Assembly: GCF_022436705.1 (NCBI RefSeq)
Contig: NZ_JAKUHT010000028.1
Coordinates: forward strand, 1 to 64,000
Origin: Nocardioides sp. CFH 31398
GTDB taxonomy: Bacteria > Actinomycetota > Actinomycetes > Propionibacteriales > Nocardioidaceae
Direction: 5' to 3'
DNA length: 64,000 nt
Positions 50,960-59,493 of this stretch are shown piece after piece. The position numbers and the translations under genes are program-made. How positions within the stretch are numbered: the stretch's first letter is position 1; each line of letters opens with the position of its first letter. The notes under the pieces are model-generated. The model saw only the letters and a list, made by a program, of their open reading frames with translations. It was not told the DNA's origin and ran no database searches.

Positions 50960-51798
50960 GGCAACGGACCCATCGGCAGCTGCTTGAACGTCGAGACGAC
51001 GTCGGCGATGGGCTCCTCGATCGGGATCCGCTCGATGCTGGACGCGCCGACGAACCCGACGGTCGTCGTCCGACCCAGCACGTAGGCGACGTCGTCGGGC
51101 CCGGCGAGGGGTCCGCCGTGGCTGACGACGAGCACATCGGGGTTCACCTTCCGTGCCGAGGTCGCGATCTCCTCGATCAGCGCGACGCAGTCGTCGAGCG
51201 ACGTGGCGAAGTCGCTGCTCGCGCCGATCGACCCGCCGACGGTCAGGCCCATGTGGGCGACGACGACGTCGACCCCGGCCTCCGCCATGCGGCGGGCCTC
51301 GTCGGGGGTGAACACGTAGGCCATCGTGAACAGGCCCAGCTGCGAGGCGGTCGCGATCATGTCGACCTCGCGGTCGTAGCCGAAGCCGGTGGCCTCCAGG
51401 CTCTCGCGCCAGCGGCCGTCGATGATCCCGTGGCTGGGGAAGTTGATGACCCCCGCGAACCCGGCCTGCTCGAGGGTGCGCAGGAAGCGCGGCATGACGC
51501 GGGTCGGGTCGGTGCCGTTCACGCCGGCGATGACGGGGACGTCCTGCACCACCGGCAGCACCTCCCGCTCGCCCATCTCGAGGACGATCGCGTTCGCGTC
51601 GCCCAGCGCCAGCAGCCCGGCGTTCGAGCCGTGCCCGGCCATCCGGAAGCGGCCCGAGTTGTAGATGAGGATCAGGTCGGCCCCGCCGCGCTCGGCGAAC
51701 TTCGCGCTGATGCCCGTGCCGGCGCCAGTGCCGACGATCGGTCGGCCCTGCTCCACCTGGGCGCGCAGCCGGGCCAGGACCTCGTCACGGGTCGTCAT
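50956..51798 (-). CDS. Phosphoenolpyruvate hydrolase-family TIM-barrel protein
   Basis: A 280-residue TIM-barrel protein of the PEP hydrolase / isocitrate-lyase-like family that pairs with UPF0261. Blocks include PIVGTGAGTGISAKFAERGG, ADLILIYNSGRFRMAG, GVINFPSHGIIDG, AHMGLTVGGSIGA and SHGGPLAGPDD. In tomato Tm-1 the two parts are one polypeptide. ATG 51798 has GGAAG upstream and overlaps the dehydrogenase gene by 4 bp. A lyase or hydrolase step on the imported substrate's breakdown product is a reasonable guess only. Confidence 0.9.
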   Translation of the reverse strand: MTTRDEVLARLRAQVEQGRPIVGTGAGTGISAKFAERGGADLILIYNSGRFRMAGHGSNAGLLALGDANAIVLEMGEREVLPVVQDVPVIAGVNGTDPTRVMPRFLRTLEQAGFAGVINFPSHGIIDGRWRESLEATGFGYDREVDMIATASQLGLFTMAYVFTPDEARRMAEAGVDVVVAHMGLTVGGSIGASSDFATSLDDCVALIEEIATSARKVNPDVLVVSHGGPLAGPDDVAYVLGRTTTVGFVGASSIERIPIEEPIADVVSTFKQLPMGPLP

Positions 51799-53006
51799 CG
51801 GTGGCTTCCTTTCGTGGCGCCCGAGAGGGCGGCTTCCTGGCTGGTCGTGGAGCTGGGCGTGAAGGGCGGCACGGCGACGGGCGCCCCGTGCCGCAGGGAG
51901 GACTCGTGGGCGCAGATGCCCGGCGCGGTGAACCGCGCGGACGTCACCGCGTCCAGCGGCGGCTGGGTGCCGGTGACGCAGGCGGTGACGAACTCGTGCA
52001 CCAGCCGGGGGTGGGAACCGCCGTGCTCGGCGCCCCGGCGGAGCGTGCCGCCGGCGCCGTCCGGGACGTCGAACGCCGACAGGTACGGCGTCACCTCGAC
52101 CGGGAGACCGGCGGTCTCGTCGACCGGCTCGAGGGGGGTCAGGGTCGAGCGTCGCCCGCGCAGGCCGCGGTCGGGCAGCGTGGGGTCGAGCGCCTGCATT
52201 GCGTAGTGGCGCAGCGGGTCGCCGTCCACGCGGGGCCACTCGACGCTGCCGGCGTCGCCGTACACGTCGAAGCCCTCCGTGTAGGGCCGCGCGGTCTGGA
52301 AGAACGACAGCGTCACCTGGGCGAGCAGGTCCGAGCCGGCGAGGGTGAACAGGCCCACCTGGGTCGGGAACGGGTTGCCGGAGGCGCCGAGGCGGTCGGG
52401 GGTGAGGCGCCCGGAGCCGAGGCAGACGACCTGCTCGACGTACGTCTGCTCCAGCGCGAGCGCCGGGGCGAGGGCGTGGGTGGCGTACTGCATCGGCGGG
52501 TAGCCGCGCCAGTACTCCGGGTAGCCGTCGAGGTTCTGGACGTGGAAGCCGTGGTAGCCGGTCAGCGTGCCCAGCGCCCCGTCGCGGTGCAGCCGCTCGA
52601 CCGCGGCGTACTCGCGGCCGCGGACGGCGGTCTCCATCATCGTGTAGACGAGCCCGGTCCTGGCCTGCGTCTCCACGAGGGCGTGGACGTCGTCCAGCGA
52701 GGTGGCCATCGGGACGGCGCACGCGCAGTGGCGGCCCGACTCGAGCACGGCCAGGCTGAGCGCGGCGTGGAACGAGACCGGCGCGAGCACGTGGACGGCG
52801 TCCCAGGCGTCGGTGGCGAGCAGGGCGTGGACGTCGGTGAACCGGTCGGGGACGCCGTACCGGTCGCCGACGTCGGCGAGCCGACGCTCGTCGGTGTCGA
52901 CGATCGCGACCCGCCCCACGGCGGGGTGGGCCTGGTAGACGGGCAGGAAGTCCTCCCCGAACCCCAGGCCGACGATCGCGACGTCCACCGTCGTGCTGCC
53001 GCTCAC
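51795..53006 (-). CDS. Gfo/Idh/MocA-family oxidoreductase
   Basis: A 403-residue NAD(P)-dependent dehydrogenase of the Gfo/Idh/MocA family. The Rossmann fold starts VDVAIVGLGFGEDFLPV with GLGFGED as the dinucleotide loop; the usual EKP motif reads AVPMATS, so the canonical catalytic Lys is absent and its activity may differ from typical members. GTG 53006 overlaps the EthD gene by 4 bp. Substrate likely a sugar, cyclitol or derivative. Confidence 0.85.
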   Translation of the reverse strand: MSGSTTVDVAIVGLGFGEDFLPVYQAHPAVGRVAIVDTDERRLADVGDRYGVPDRFTDVHALLATDAWDAVHVLAPVSFHAALSLAVLESGRHCACAVPMATSLDDVHALVETQARTGLVYTMMETAVRGREYAAVERLHRDGALGTLTGYHGFHVQNLDGYPEYWRGYPPMQYATHALAPALALEQTYVEQVVCLGSGRLTPDRLGASGNPFPTQVGLFTLAGSDLLAQVTLSFFQTARPYTEGFDVYGDAGSVEWPRVDGDPLRHYAMQALDPTLPDRGLRGRRSTLTPLEPVDETAGLPVEVTPYLSAFDVPDGAGGTLRRGAEHGGSHPRLVHEFVTACVTGTQPPLDAVTSARFTAPGICAHESSLRHGAPVAVPPFTPSSTTSQEAALSGATKGSHR

Positions 53007-53326
53007 AGGTCGACCTGCTCCTGGGTGCCGCGCAGGAAGACGACGCCGCCGGTGGCGAACCTCGGCACGTCCGCCGACGCCGCCTGCCCCTCCGGCGAGG
53101 CGAGGACGGCGTCCATCGCCTCGGCCGACTCGGCGAGGAGGTCGACGACGAGGTACACGTCCCCACCGACCGCCGGGGACTCCCCGGTCTGGTCGTCGGT
53201 CCACGTGAGGTTCCACCCGGTGAGCCCGCGCATCTTCTCCGCGATCGGCAGGTGGACCTCCCGGTAGTACCGGTCGAACTCCGCCGGGTCGTCGGGGCGG
53301 CCGTAGAGGATGGTCATGCGGTGCAC
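53003..53326 (-). CDS. EthD-family small dimeric alpha/beta-barrel protein
   Basis: A 107-residue EthD-like protein with the hallmark ILYGRPDDPAEFDRYYREVHLPIAEKM. GTG 53326 is chosen because AAGGAG lies five bases upstream; ATG 53317 would be too far from it. EthD proteins support oxidation of ethers or fold as small monooxygenase/isomerase-like dimers. It is the first catabolic gene after the permeases. Confidence 0.85.
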   Translation of the reverse strand: MHRMTILYGRPDDPAEFDRYYREVHLPIAEKMRGLTGWNLTWTDDQTGESPAVGGDVYLVVDLLAESAEAMDAVLASPEGQAASADVPRFATGGVVFLRGTQEQVDL

Positions 53327-53376
53327 GTCATCTCCTTGTCGTCGTCGTCGTCGTCGGTGGCCGGGGCGCGCCACCC

Positions 53377-53400
53377 GAGGTGGTCGAGCGGTGACCGAGC
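53377..53400. repeat. Dispersed copy of the TGGTCGAG repeat family
   Basis: The words GAGGTGGTCGAGCGGTGACC then GAGC match the CCGGTGGTCGAGGTGTGACG and AGC part of the array at the window start, with small differences. It lies in the 115-bp gap between the permease and EthD genes, which also holds a short GTC microsatellite (near 53337-53356). Confidence 0.6.
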
Positions 53401-53441
53401 GGCGCCGGGGCTCGCTCCCTGCCCGCCCACCGGGAGCGCCC

Positions 53442-54293
53442 TCACTTCACCGCTCCCACGGACAGCCCCTCGACGAGGCGGCGCTTGGCGACGAGGAAGA
53501 CGACCAGCAGCGGGATCGACGTCAGCAGCGCGAGCCCCATCAGCCGGTTCCAGCTCGTCGCGTACAGCGAGGTCTGCTGCGCCAGCAGCCCCGACACGGG
53601 CAGCTGCGCGGGGTCGGTCAGCAGCGTCGTGGCGTAGATGAACTCACCCCACGTGATGATGAAGACGATCGCGCCGACGGTGGCGATGCCGTTCGGCAGC
53701 ATCGGCAGCACGATCGACCGGAAGGTGCGGAAGCCGGAGGCGCCGTCCATCTGCGCCGCCTCGTACAGCTCGGTGGGGATGCCCAGCACGAAGGGTCGCA
53801 TCAGCAGCACCGCGAACGGCGCGAGCAGCGCGACGTCGGCGAGCACGAGGCCCCACACGTCGTTGACGAGCTGCCACTCGGCGAGGATCCCGTACAGCGG
53901 GATGACGGCCATCGGCTGCGGCACCATCTGCAGGACGAGGAAGAGCGCCAGGACCCAGGCCACGACCCGCGCCCACCAGGGGCCGGTCCGCCGGCCCAGC
54001 GCGTACGCCGCGGGGACGGCGACCGCGAGCACGAGCACGGTCACCGCGGCGGCGACGCGGAACGACGTCCACACCGAGGTCGACGCGACCTCGAGGATGT
54101 CGGAGAACGTCGACAGCGAGGGCGTGAACACGATCGCGTTTGGCTGGGAGGCGATGACCTCGTCGGACTTCAGCGCGGTCAGCACGATCCACAGCAGCGG
54201 CACGAGGTAGACCACGCCGAGCAGCAGCGCGACCAGGGTGCCGGGGCGCGGCAGCCGCACCGGACGCCGGGCGGGCGAGGTCAGGGCACTCAC
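53442..54293 (-). CDS. Carbohydrate ABC transporter permease (MalG-like)
   Basis: A 283-residue permease with six membrane segments. The EAA loop reads YEAAQMDGASGFRTFRSIVLPMLPNG, the coupling helix contacting the ATPase. GTG 54293 overlaps the other permease gene by 4 bp. Second membrane subunit of the importer. Confidence 0.93.
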   Translation of the reverse strand: MSALTSPARRPVRLPRPGTLVALLLGVVYLVPLLWIVLTALKSDEVIASQPNAIVFTPSLSTFSDILEVASTSVWTSFRVAAAVTVLVLAVAVPAAYALGRRTGPWWARVVAWVLALFLVLQMVPQPMAVIPLYGILAEWQLVNDVWGLVLADVALLAPFAVLLMRPFVLGIPTELYEAAQMDGASGFRTFRSIVLPMLPNGIATVGAIVFIITWGEFIYATTLLTDPAQLPVSGLLAQQTSLYATSWNRLMGLALLTSIPLLVVFLVAKRRLVEGLSVGAVK

Positions 54294-55252
54294 GCCGACT
54301 CCTCCTTCCGGACGCCCCACGCGTAGGGGACGGCGAGCAGGGCGATCACGACCATCAGCACCGAGGCGATGGCGGCACCGATCCCGAAGGAGTAGGTGCG
54401 GAACGCCTCCTGGTAGGCCAGGAACGGCAGGGTCGTGGTCACGGTGCCGGGCCCGCCGGAGGTCATGACGTAGACGAAGTCGAAGCTGCGGAAGGCGTAG
54501 AGCACGACGAGGATCGTCAGGACGGCGAGCGTCGGGCGCAGCAGCGGGATCACGACGCTGACCGCCTGCCGCACCGGGCCGGCGCCGTCCAGCGAGGCCG
54601 CCTCGAGGACCTCCGTCGGGATGGCGAGCATCCCGCCGCGGATGATGAGGATCGCGAACGGCAGGCTCGCCCACGCCGCCACCAGGCTCACCGACCACAG
54701 CGCGAGGTCGGGGTCGCTGAGCCAGTCCACGGCAGGCAGGCCGACCAGCTCGAGCGTCGAGTTCACCAGGCCGTCGCCGGCGAGCAGGAACTTCCAGACG
54801 CTCCCCGAGACCAGGGGCGGCAGCGCCCACACGAACACCATGAGCGACAGCACCGCGCTGGTGAGCCGACTGGGCCGGGCGAGGACCGCCGCGGCGACGT
54901 AGCCGATGACGAGGTCGACCACGAGCAGCACGCCGGTGAAGACCAACGTGGCCCTCACGGCGGGCCAGAAGGTGTCGGAGTCGAGCACCTCGCGGTAGTT
55001 CTCGGCGCCGAGGAACTCCCAGTCGGCGATCAGGGTCGCCGGGCCGACGTCGCTGACCGACATCCGCACCATCTGCACGATCGGGTAGACGCCGAGAGCG
55101 GCGCAGACGACCACGGCGGGCACGAGGTACGCCGCCAGGTGCGGCCGAGGGAGCCCGCGCCGGGTCTCCCCCGGACCCCCCGGCGCCGGCTCCTCCGCCA
55201 CCGCCGGGGGAGCGCCCCCGGCGGAGTCCGTGACGCCCGCGGTCGAGGTCAC
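54290..55252 (-). CDS. Carbohydrate ABC transporter permease (MalF-like)
   Basis: A 320-residue permease with a Pro/Gly-rich cytoplasmic N terminus (1-38), six membrane segments and the EAA loop LEAASLDGAGPVRQAVSVVIPLLRP. GTG 55252 overlaps the binding-protein stop by 4 bp. Pairs with the MalG-like subunit. Confidence 0.93.
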   Translation of the reverse strand: MTSTAGVTDSAGGAPPAVAEEPAPGGPGETRRGLPRPHLAAYLVPAVVVCAALGVYPIVQMVRMSVSDVGPATLIADWEFLGAENYREVLDSDTFWPAVRATLVFTGVLLVVDLVIGYVAAAVLARPSRLTSAVLSLMVFVWALPPLVSGSVWKFLLAGDGLVNSTLELVGLPAVDWLSDPDLALWSVSLVAAWASLPFAILIIRGGMLAIPTEVLEAASLDGAGPVRQAVSVVIPLLRPTLAVLTILVVLYAFRSFDFVYVMTSGGPGTVTTTLPFLAYQEAFRTYSFGIGAAIASVLMVVIALLAVPYAWGVRKEESA

Positions 55253-56511
55253 GCGCAGCCCCCGCCGCCCTCTTCCTTGGCGTCCTCGACCCCGGTCACG
55301 CCGCGCTCGGCGGCCTCGGCGGCGTCCGACTCACCGGAGATGACCGAGCTGCCGACCTGGCCGATCACGGTCTGCATCTGGGCGGTCTCCTCGTTCAGCG
55401 GCCACGAGGCGGTGTTGCTCGCCGCCTCCACGAACGGGGCGACGAGCTCGTCGTCCGCGACCTCCGGCTGGGAGGCGACGTCCGCGCGGGTGGGGATCTG
55501 GCCGGAGTCCTCGAAGTTGATCAGGCCCGCCTCGGGCGAGAGCCAGGCGTCCTCGATGTACTGCCACGCCAGGTCCGGGTCGTCGGCGAAGGCGCCGATG
55601 CCGAGCCCCTCGCCGCCGGGGAAGACCCGGCTGCCGTCGCTGCCGGCGGGGTACTGCGTCGAGCCCAGCTCGAACGGCAGGTCCGCGGCCGCGCCGAGGT
55701 TCCAGTTGCCGTTGATGCCGAACGCCGCGTCGCCGGAGGCGAACTGCGTCCACGCGTCGGTCTGGTCCCAGTTGGCGGCCTCGCGGGGCAGGATGCCGTC
55801 CTCGGACCAGGACTGCAGGCGGCTCAGCGCGTCCTCCAGGGTGGCGTCGTCGAGGTTGCAGTAGTCGACGCCCTCGCCCAGCAGGAGCGGGAAGTACATC
55901 CACGCGCCCTCGACGGTCGGCGCGCCCGACATCGTCAGCGGCGTGTACTGCCCGTCGTCCGCGACCTGCTCGAGGGCGGCCTGGAACTCGTCGACCGTCT
56001 CGGGCGGCTCGATGCCGAGCTCGTCGAGGATGTCGGCGTTGTAGTAGAGGCCGAGCAGGTTCGTGTACGACATGACGTTGTAGACCTCGTCGTCCAGCCG
56101 CCAGACCGAGGAGTCCGAGACCTGGTCGGCGTCGGCGTACTCCTCCCAGTACGGCGTGAGGTCGGTCAGCACCCCGGAGCCGGCGAGCGCGGGGAAGTCG
56201 ACGACGACGTTGTCGAGGACGATGTCGGGACCGTCCTGCGTCGTGGCGGTGGACAGCAGGCGGGTGGGCAGCTGCTCGAACGGGATCTGGACGACCTCGA
56301 ACTCGACGTCGGGGTTGGACTCGGCGAAGAGCTGGTTCTGCCGCTCGAGGGCCGCGATCTGGCCGTCGGCGGTGTAGTAGTGCCAGATGGTCAGCGTCTG
56401 CGGGCCGCTGCTGGACTCCTCGTCGGAGTCGGAGCCGCCCCCGCAGGAGGCCAGGACGAGGCAGGCGGTGGCGGCGAGGGCGCCGGTCTTCGACAGTCGT
56501 CGGACGCGCAT
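55249..56511 (-). CDS. Extracellular solute-binding lipoprotein
   Basis: A 420-residue family-1 binding protein of a sugar-type ABC importer. The lipobox VLASC puts the lipidated Cys at 23, followed by a Gly/Ser/Asp linker. Mature-domain features include TLTIWHYYTADGQ, VVQIPFEQLPTRLLS, GDAAFGINGNWNLG and PGGEGLGIGA. It is the first gene of an operon that runs to 47101; a consensus promoter and direct repeats lie upstream. Confidence 0.95.
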   Translation of the reverse strand: MRVRRLSKTGALAATACLVLASCGGGSDSDEESSSGPQTLTIWHYYTADGQIAALERQNQLFAESNPDVEFEVVQIPFEQLPTRLLSTATTQDGPDIVLDNVVVDFPALAGSGVLTDLTPYWEEYADADQVSDSSVWRLDDEVYNVMSYTNLLGLYYNADILDELGIEPPETVDEFQAALEQVADDGQYTPLTMSGAPTVEGAWMYFPLLLGEGVDYCNLDDATLEDALSRLQSWSEDGILPREAANWDQTDAWTQFASGDAAFGINGNWNLGAAADLPFELGSTQYPAGSDGSRVFPGGEGLGIGAFADDPDLAWQYIEDAWLSPEAGLINFEDSGQIPTRADVASQPEVADDELVAPFVEAASNTASWPLNEETAQMQTVIGQVGSSVISGESDAAEAAERGVTGVEDAKEEGGGGCA

Positions 56512-56542
56512 GTGGACCCCAAACTCGACTTCGTCGGTATAT

Positions 56543-56582
56543 GTTGACGCGCAACGTAATTCGGACGCAACGTACTGTCAAC
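56543..56582 (-). promoter_or_regulatory. Importer operon promoter with overlapping repeats
   Basis: On the minus strand a -35 TTGACA (56576-56581) and -10 TACGTT (56553-56558) are separated by exactly 17 bp. TACGTTGCG occurs twice 16 bp apart (at 56566-56574 and 56550-56558), the second covering the -10, and GTTGAC/GTCAAC arms (56543-56548, 56577-56582) bracket the whole. A repressor bound here, most simply the divergent ROK protein, would block the promoter. Confidence 0.75.
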
Positions 56583-56692
56583 AACCGTCATACGATCGGT
56601 CAACCACCGAATTGCACCGTCTCCCGAGCACCCTGATCCGTCTCACCGATCCACGATCCACTCACCGGTCCACTCACCGAAGGAGCCCTGGC

Positions 56693-57877
56693 GTGAGCAC
56701 ACTGCCCGACCTGGTCGGTCGTACGTCGCGCGCCGGCGAGGCCCTCTCGCTGATCCGCAGCGGCTCCGCGACGACGATCGCCGAGCTGTCGGCAGCGATG
56801 GGCCTGGCCCGGTCGACCGTCTCCGAGCGCGTGGACCTGCTCGTGGGCCGCGGTCTGGTCAGCGCGGAGCTCGCGCCGGCGCAGGGCCGGGGCCGGCCGG
56901 CGTCCGTGTTCCGGTTCGACCCGACGGCGCGGGTCGCGCTCGTGGCGCAGGTCGGCATGAGCGGCATGCGGGTCGGCGTCACCGACCTGTCGGGGACGAT
57001 CCTGCACACCGTCACCGCCGACGTCGCCGTCGGCCAGGGGCCCCGGGCGCTCGTGGAGGAGGTGCAGACCGCCTTCGAGCAGTGCCTCGCCGCGACCGGT
57101 CGCACCCACGACGACGTCGCCGGGGTCGGCGTGGGCCTGCCGGGCCGGATCGAGCTCGACACCGCGCCGGGGGGCACGGCGCCGCCCGCGGCGTGGTCGC
57201 CGTACGGCGTGCGCGCGATCCTCGCCGAGGCCTGGGACGTCCCCATCGGCGTCGACCGCGCGGTGAGCCTGCTGGCCAGCGCGGAGCAGCGCAGCTTCCA
57301 CCCCGGCGCCACCGTCCTGCTGGGGCTCAAGGTCGGCACCGTCGTCGAGTGCGGGGTCGTCGTCGACGGACGCAGCGTCGGCGGCGGCAGCGGCATCGCC
57401 GGCGAGATCGGCCACACCGCCGTCGCCGGTGCGGAGGCGCCGTGCGTGTGCGGCAACGTCGGCTGCCTCAACGCCGTCGCGAGCGGCGGAGCGCTCGCCC
57501 GCGACCTCGCCGCGGCCGGCCACCCCGTGGCGTCGGCCCGCGAGGTGGCCGCCCTGGCCGCCGGCGGGGACGTCGACGCGACGCACGCCGTCCGCGAGGC
57601 CGGCCGCCGGATCGGCGGGGTGCTCGCCGGTGCGGTGAACCTGCTGAACCCGGACGTCGTCGTGGTGTGGGGCTACCTCGCCGACGGCGGCGACCACCTG
57701 GTGGCCGGGCTGCGGGAGGGGCTCTACCGGGCCGCCGTCCCCGCCGCCAGCCGCCACGTGCGGCTCGAGGCGGCGCGGTACGGCGACGACGCCGCCCTGA
57801 AGGGCGCCGCCACCGCCGTCATCGAGCTCGCCCTCGACCCCGCCCACGTCGACACGCTGCTGCCGCGCGAGGCGTGA
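56693..57877 (+). CDS. ROK-family transcriptional repressor
   Basis: A 394-residue ROK regulator. An N-terminal MarR-like winged helix (about 10-75; TIAELSAAMGLARSTVSERVDLL) is joined to a ROK sugar-kinase-like domain with GEIGHTAV and the zinc site CVCGNVGCLN, in which the usual Glu after GC is replaced by Leu-Asn. GTG 56693 has AAGGAG upstream. It is divergent from the binding-protein gene (181-bp gap) and is the probable substrate-responsive repressor of the importer operon. Confidence 0.92.
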   Translation: MSTLPDLVGRTSRAGEALSLIRSGSATTIAELSAAMGLARSTVSERVDLLVGRGLVSAELAPAQGRGRPASVFRFDPTARVALVAQVGMSGMRVGVTDLSGTILHTVTADVAVGQGPRALVEEVQTAFEQCLAATGRTHDDVAGVGVGLPGRIELDTAPGGTAPPAAWSPYGVRAILAEAWDVPIGVDRAVSLLASAEQRSFHPGATVLLGLKVGTVVECGVVVDGRSVGGGSGIAGEIGHTAVAGAEAPCVCGNVGCLNAVASGGALARDLAAAGHPVASAREVAALAAGGDVDATHAVREAGRRIGGVLAGAVNLLNPDVVVVWGYLADGGDHLVAGLREGLYRAAVPAASRHVRLEAARYGDDAALKGAATAVIELALDPAHVDTLLPREA

Positions 57878-57917
57878 GGCGCCAGCGGGGAGGGGCGCGA
57901 GGAGACCTCGGGAGGAC

Positions 57918-57952
57918 GGAGGATCTCAGCGCATGGGGCGCTGAGATCCTCC
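57918..57952. terminator. Perfect 15-bp hairpin, bidirectional terminator
   Basis: GGAGGATCTCAGCGC (57918-57932) is exactly complementary to GCGCTGAGATCCTCC (57938-57952) around the loop ATGGG, followed by CCTTGTC. It lies between the convergent ROK and quinone oxidoreductase genes. Confidence 0.9.
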
Positions 57953-57972
57953 CCTTGTCACGACCGCGCGGA

Positions 57973-58914
57973 TCAGGCCGTGAAGTCGAGCACCAGCCGT
58001 CCGCGGACGCCGCCGGCCTCGAGACGGCGGTGGGCGTCGGGGGCCTCCGCGGCGGGGAGGACGTCGGCGACGCGCGGGGTGACCTGGCCCGTGACGGCCA
58101 GGCGGACCAGCTCGTCGAGCCAGTCGCGGCGCTCGGCGGCCTCGCGCACCCAGACGGGGTGCACGTGCAGGCCGCGGGAGCCGTCGCCCTGGTAGCCGCG
58201 GACGGTCGCGACGTGGCCGCCCTCCTTCACCATCGGCAGCACGTCGGCGCCCTGCAGCGAGCCGTCGGCCAGCCCGTCGACGCCGTCGGGGAGCTCGGTG
58301 AGCACCGCCTCGGTGACGCCGTCGCCGCGCGGGACGACGACGTCCGCGCCGAGGCCGAGGACGAGGTCCTCCTCGCCCTCCTTGGCGTCGGCCACGACGG
58401 TGATCCCGCGGGCCACGGCCAGCTGGACGACGTACCCGCCGAACGCGCCCGCCGCGCCGGTCACCGCCAGCACCTGACCGGCCTCGAGCCCCAGCAGGTC
58501 GAGGGCGAGCATCGCGGTTAGCCCGTTCATGGGCAGGCTCGCGGCCTCGGCGTCCGAGAGGGAGTCGGGCACGGGCGTGACGGAGCGGGCGGACAGGACG
58601 AGGTCCTCGCGGTAGGCGCCGTGCGGGCCGTCGGGGACGACGATCCCCATCACCCGGTCGCCCTCGGCGAGGCCCTCGACAGGGTCGCCGACCTCGACGA
58701 CGGTCCCGGCGACGTCCATGCCCGGAACGGCGCCCGGCGGGGGAGCGGTGGGCGACTCGTCGCGCATCCCGGACCGCAGGCCGGTGTCGGTGGGGTTCAC
58801 CGCCGCGGCGGCGACACGCAGGCGCACCTGGTGCGGACCGAGGTCCTCCGCCGGCAGGTCCAGCTCGTGAAGGGCCTCCGGCCCGCCGTACTCGGTCACT
58901 CCGATGGCTCGCAT
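57973..58914 (-). CDS. NADP-dependent quinone oxidoreductase (zinc-free MDR)
   Basis: A 313-residue medium-chain dehydrogenase/reductase of the quinone oxidoreductase type: no zinc ligands, GMDVAGTVVEVG in the catalytic domain and AVTGAAGAFGGYVVQLA as the nucleotide loop. ATG 58914. Likely reduces quinones or enones with NADPH. Stands alone, divergent from the DinB gene. Confidence 0.92.
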   Translation of the reverse strand: MRAIGVTEYGGPEALHELDLPAEDLGPHQVRLRVAAAAVNPTDTGLRSGMRDESPTAPPPGAVPGMDVAGTVVEVGDPVEGLAEGDRVMGIVVPDGPHGAYREDLVLSARSVTPVPDSLSDAEAASLPMNGLTAMLALDLLGLEAGQVLAVTGAAGAFGGYVVQLAVARGITVVADAKEGEEDLVLGLGADVVVPRGDGVTEAVLTELPDGVDGLADGSLQGADVLPMVKEGGHVATVRGYQGDGSRGLHVHPVWVREAAERRDWLDELVRLAVTGQVTPRVADVLPAAEAPDAHRRLEAGGVRGRLVLDFTA

Positions 58915-59005
58915 CCTTCCGGTGTACCCGACGCGCGGTGAGCCACGGGTTGCCGGACCGGCAAACCGACGTGCCGAACGGGGCTCGGTCGGTCAGGCTG
59001 GGGTC

Positions 59006-59476
59006 ATGCGTTGGACCGATGACCTGGAGCACCGCCTCGACGAGCTGCTCGACGAGTACCGCGAGCACCTCCTGGGGACGCTGGAGGGCCTGACCGAGGA
59101 GGAGGCCCGGGCTCGGCTCGTGCCGTCCGCGACGACGTTGCTCGGCCTCGTGAAGCACGTGACGTACGTCGAGCGCGTGTGGTTCGACCAGGCCGTCACC
59201 GGCACCCCGCTGAAGGACCTGGGGGTCGCCTCGACCCCGAGCCGGTCGTTCACGCTGCGCCGCGACGACACGGTCGAGAGCATCAGCGCGGCGTACCGCC
59301 GCACCTGCGAGGACTCCCGACGCCGGCTCGCCGACCTCGCCATGGACGACGAGGTGGACGGCAAGGGCGCCCGGGTCGTCTGGGCGCTGCGGCTGCAGGT
59401 GCTGCGCGAGCTCGCCCACCACAGCGGGCACGCCGACATCCTCCGCGAGCAGCTGCTCGCCGCCCGCGACGCCTGA
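59006..59476 (+). CDS. DinB/DUF664-family protein
   Basis: A 156-residue four-helix DinB-like protein. Metal-ligand His candidates lie in GLVKHVTYVERVWF and in ELAHHSGHADILREQ, the usual three-His arrangement. Some family members are thiol S-transferases (mycothiol- or bacillithiol-dependent). ATG 59006 is chosen to start RWTDDLEHRLDELL; a longer frame upstream lacks helix pattern. Confidence 0.9.
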   Translation: MRWTDDLEHRLDELLDEYREHLLGTLEGLTEEEARARLVPSATTLLGLVKHVTYVERVWFDQAVTGTPLKDLGVASTPSRSFTLRRDDTVESISAAYRRTCEDSRRRLADLAMDDEVDGKGARVVWALRLQVLRELAHHSGHADILREQLLAARDA

Positions 59477-59493
59477 GGGCCTGCGGCGGGCGG

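Noticed and set aside
53337..53356. GTC microsatellite as a functional element
   Set aside because: Too short and imperfect to support any function; it may just flank the EthD ribosome site.
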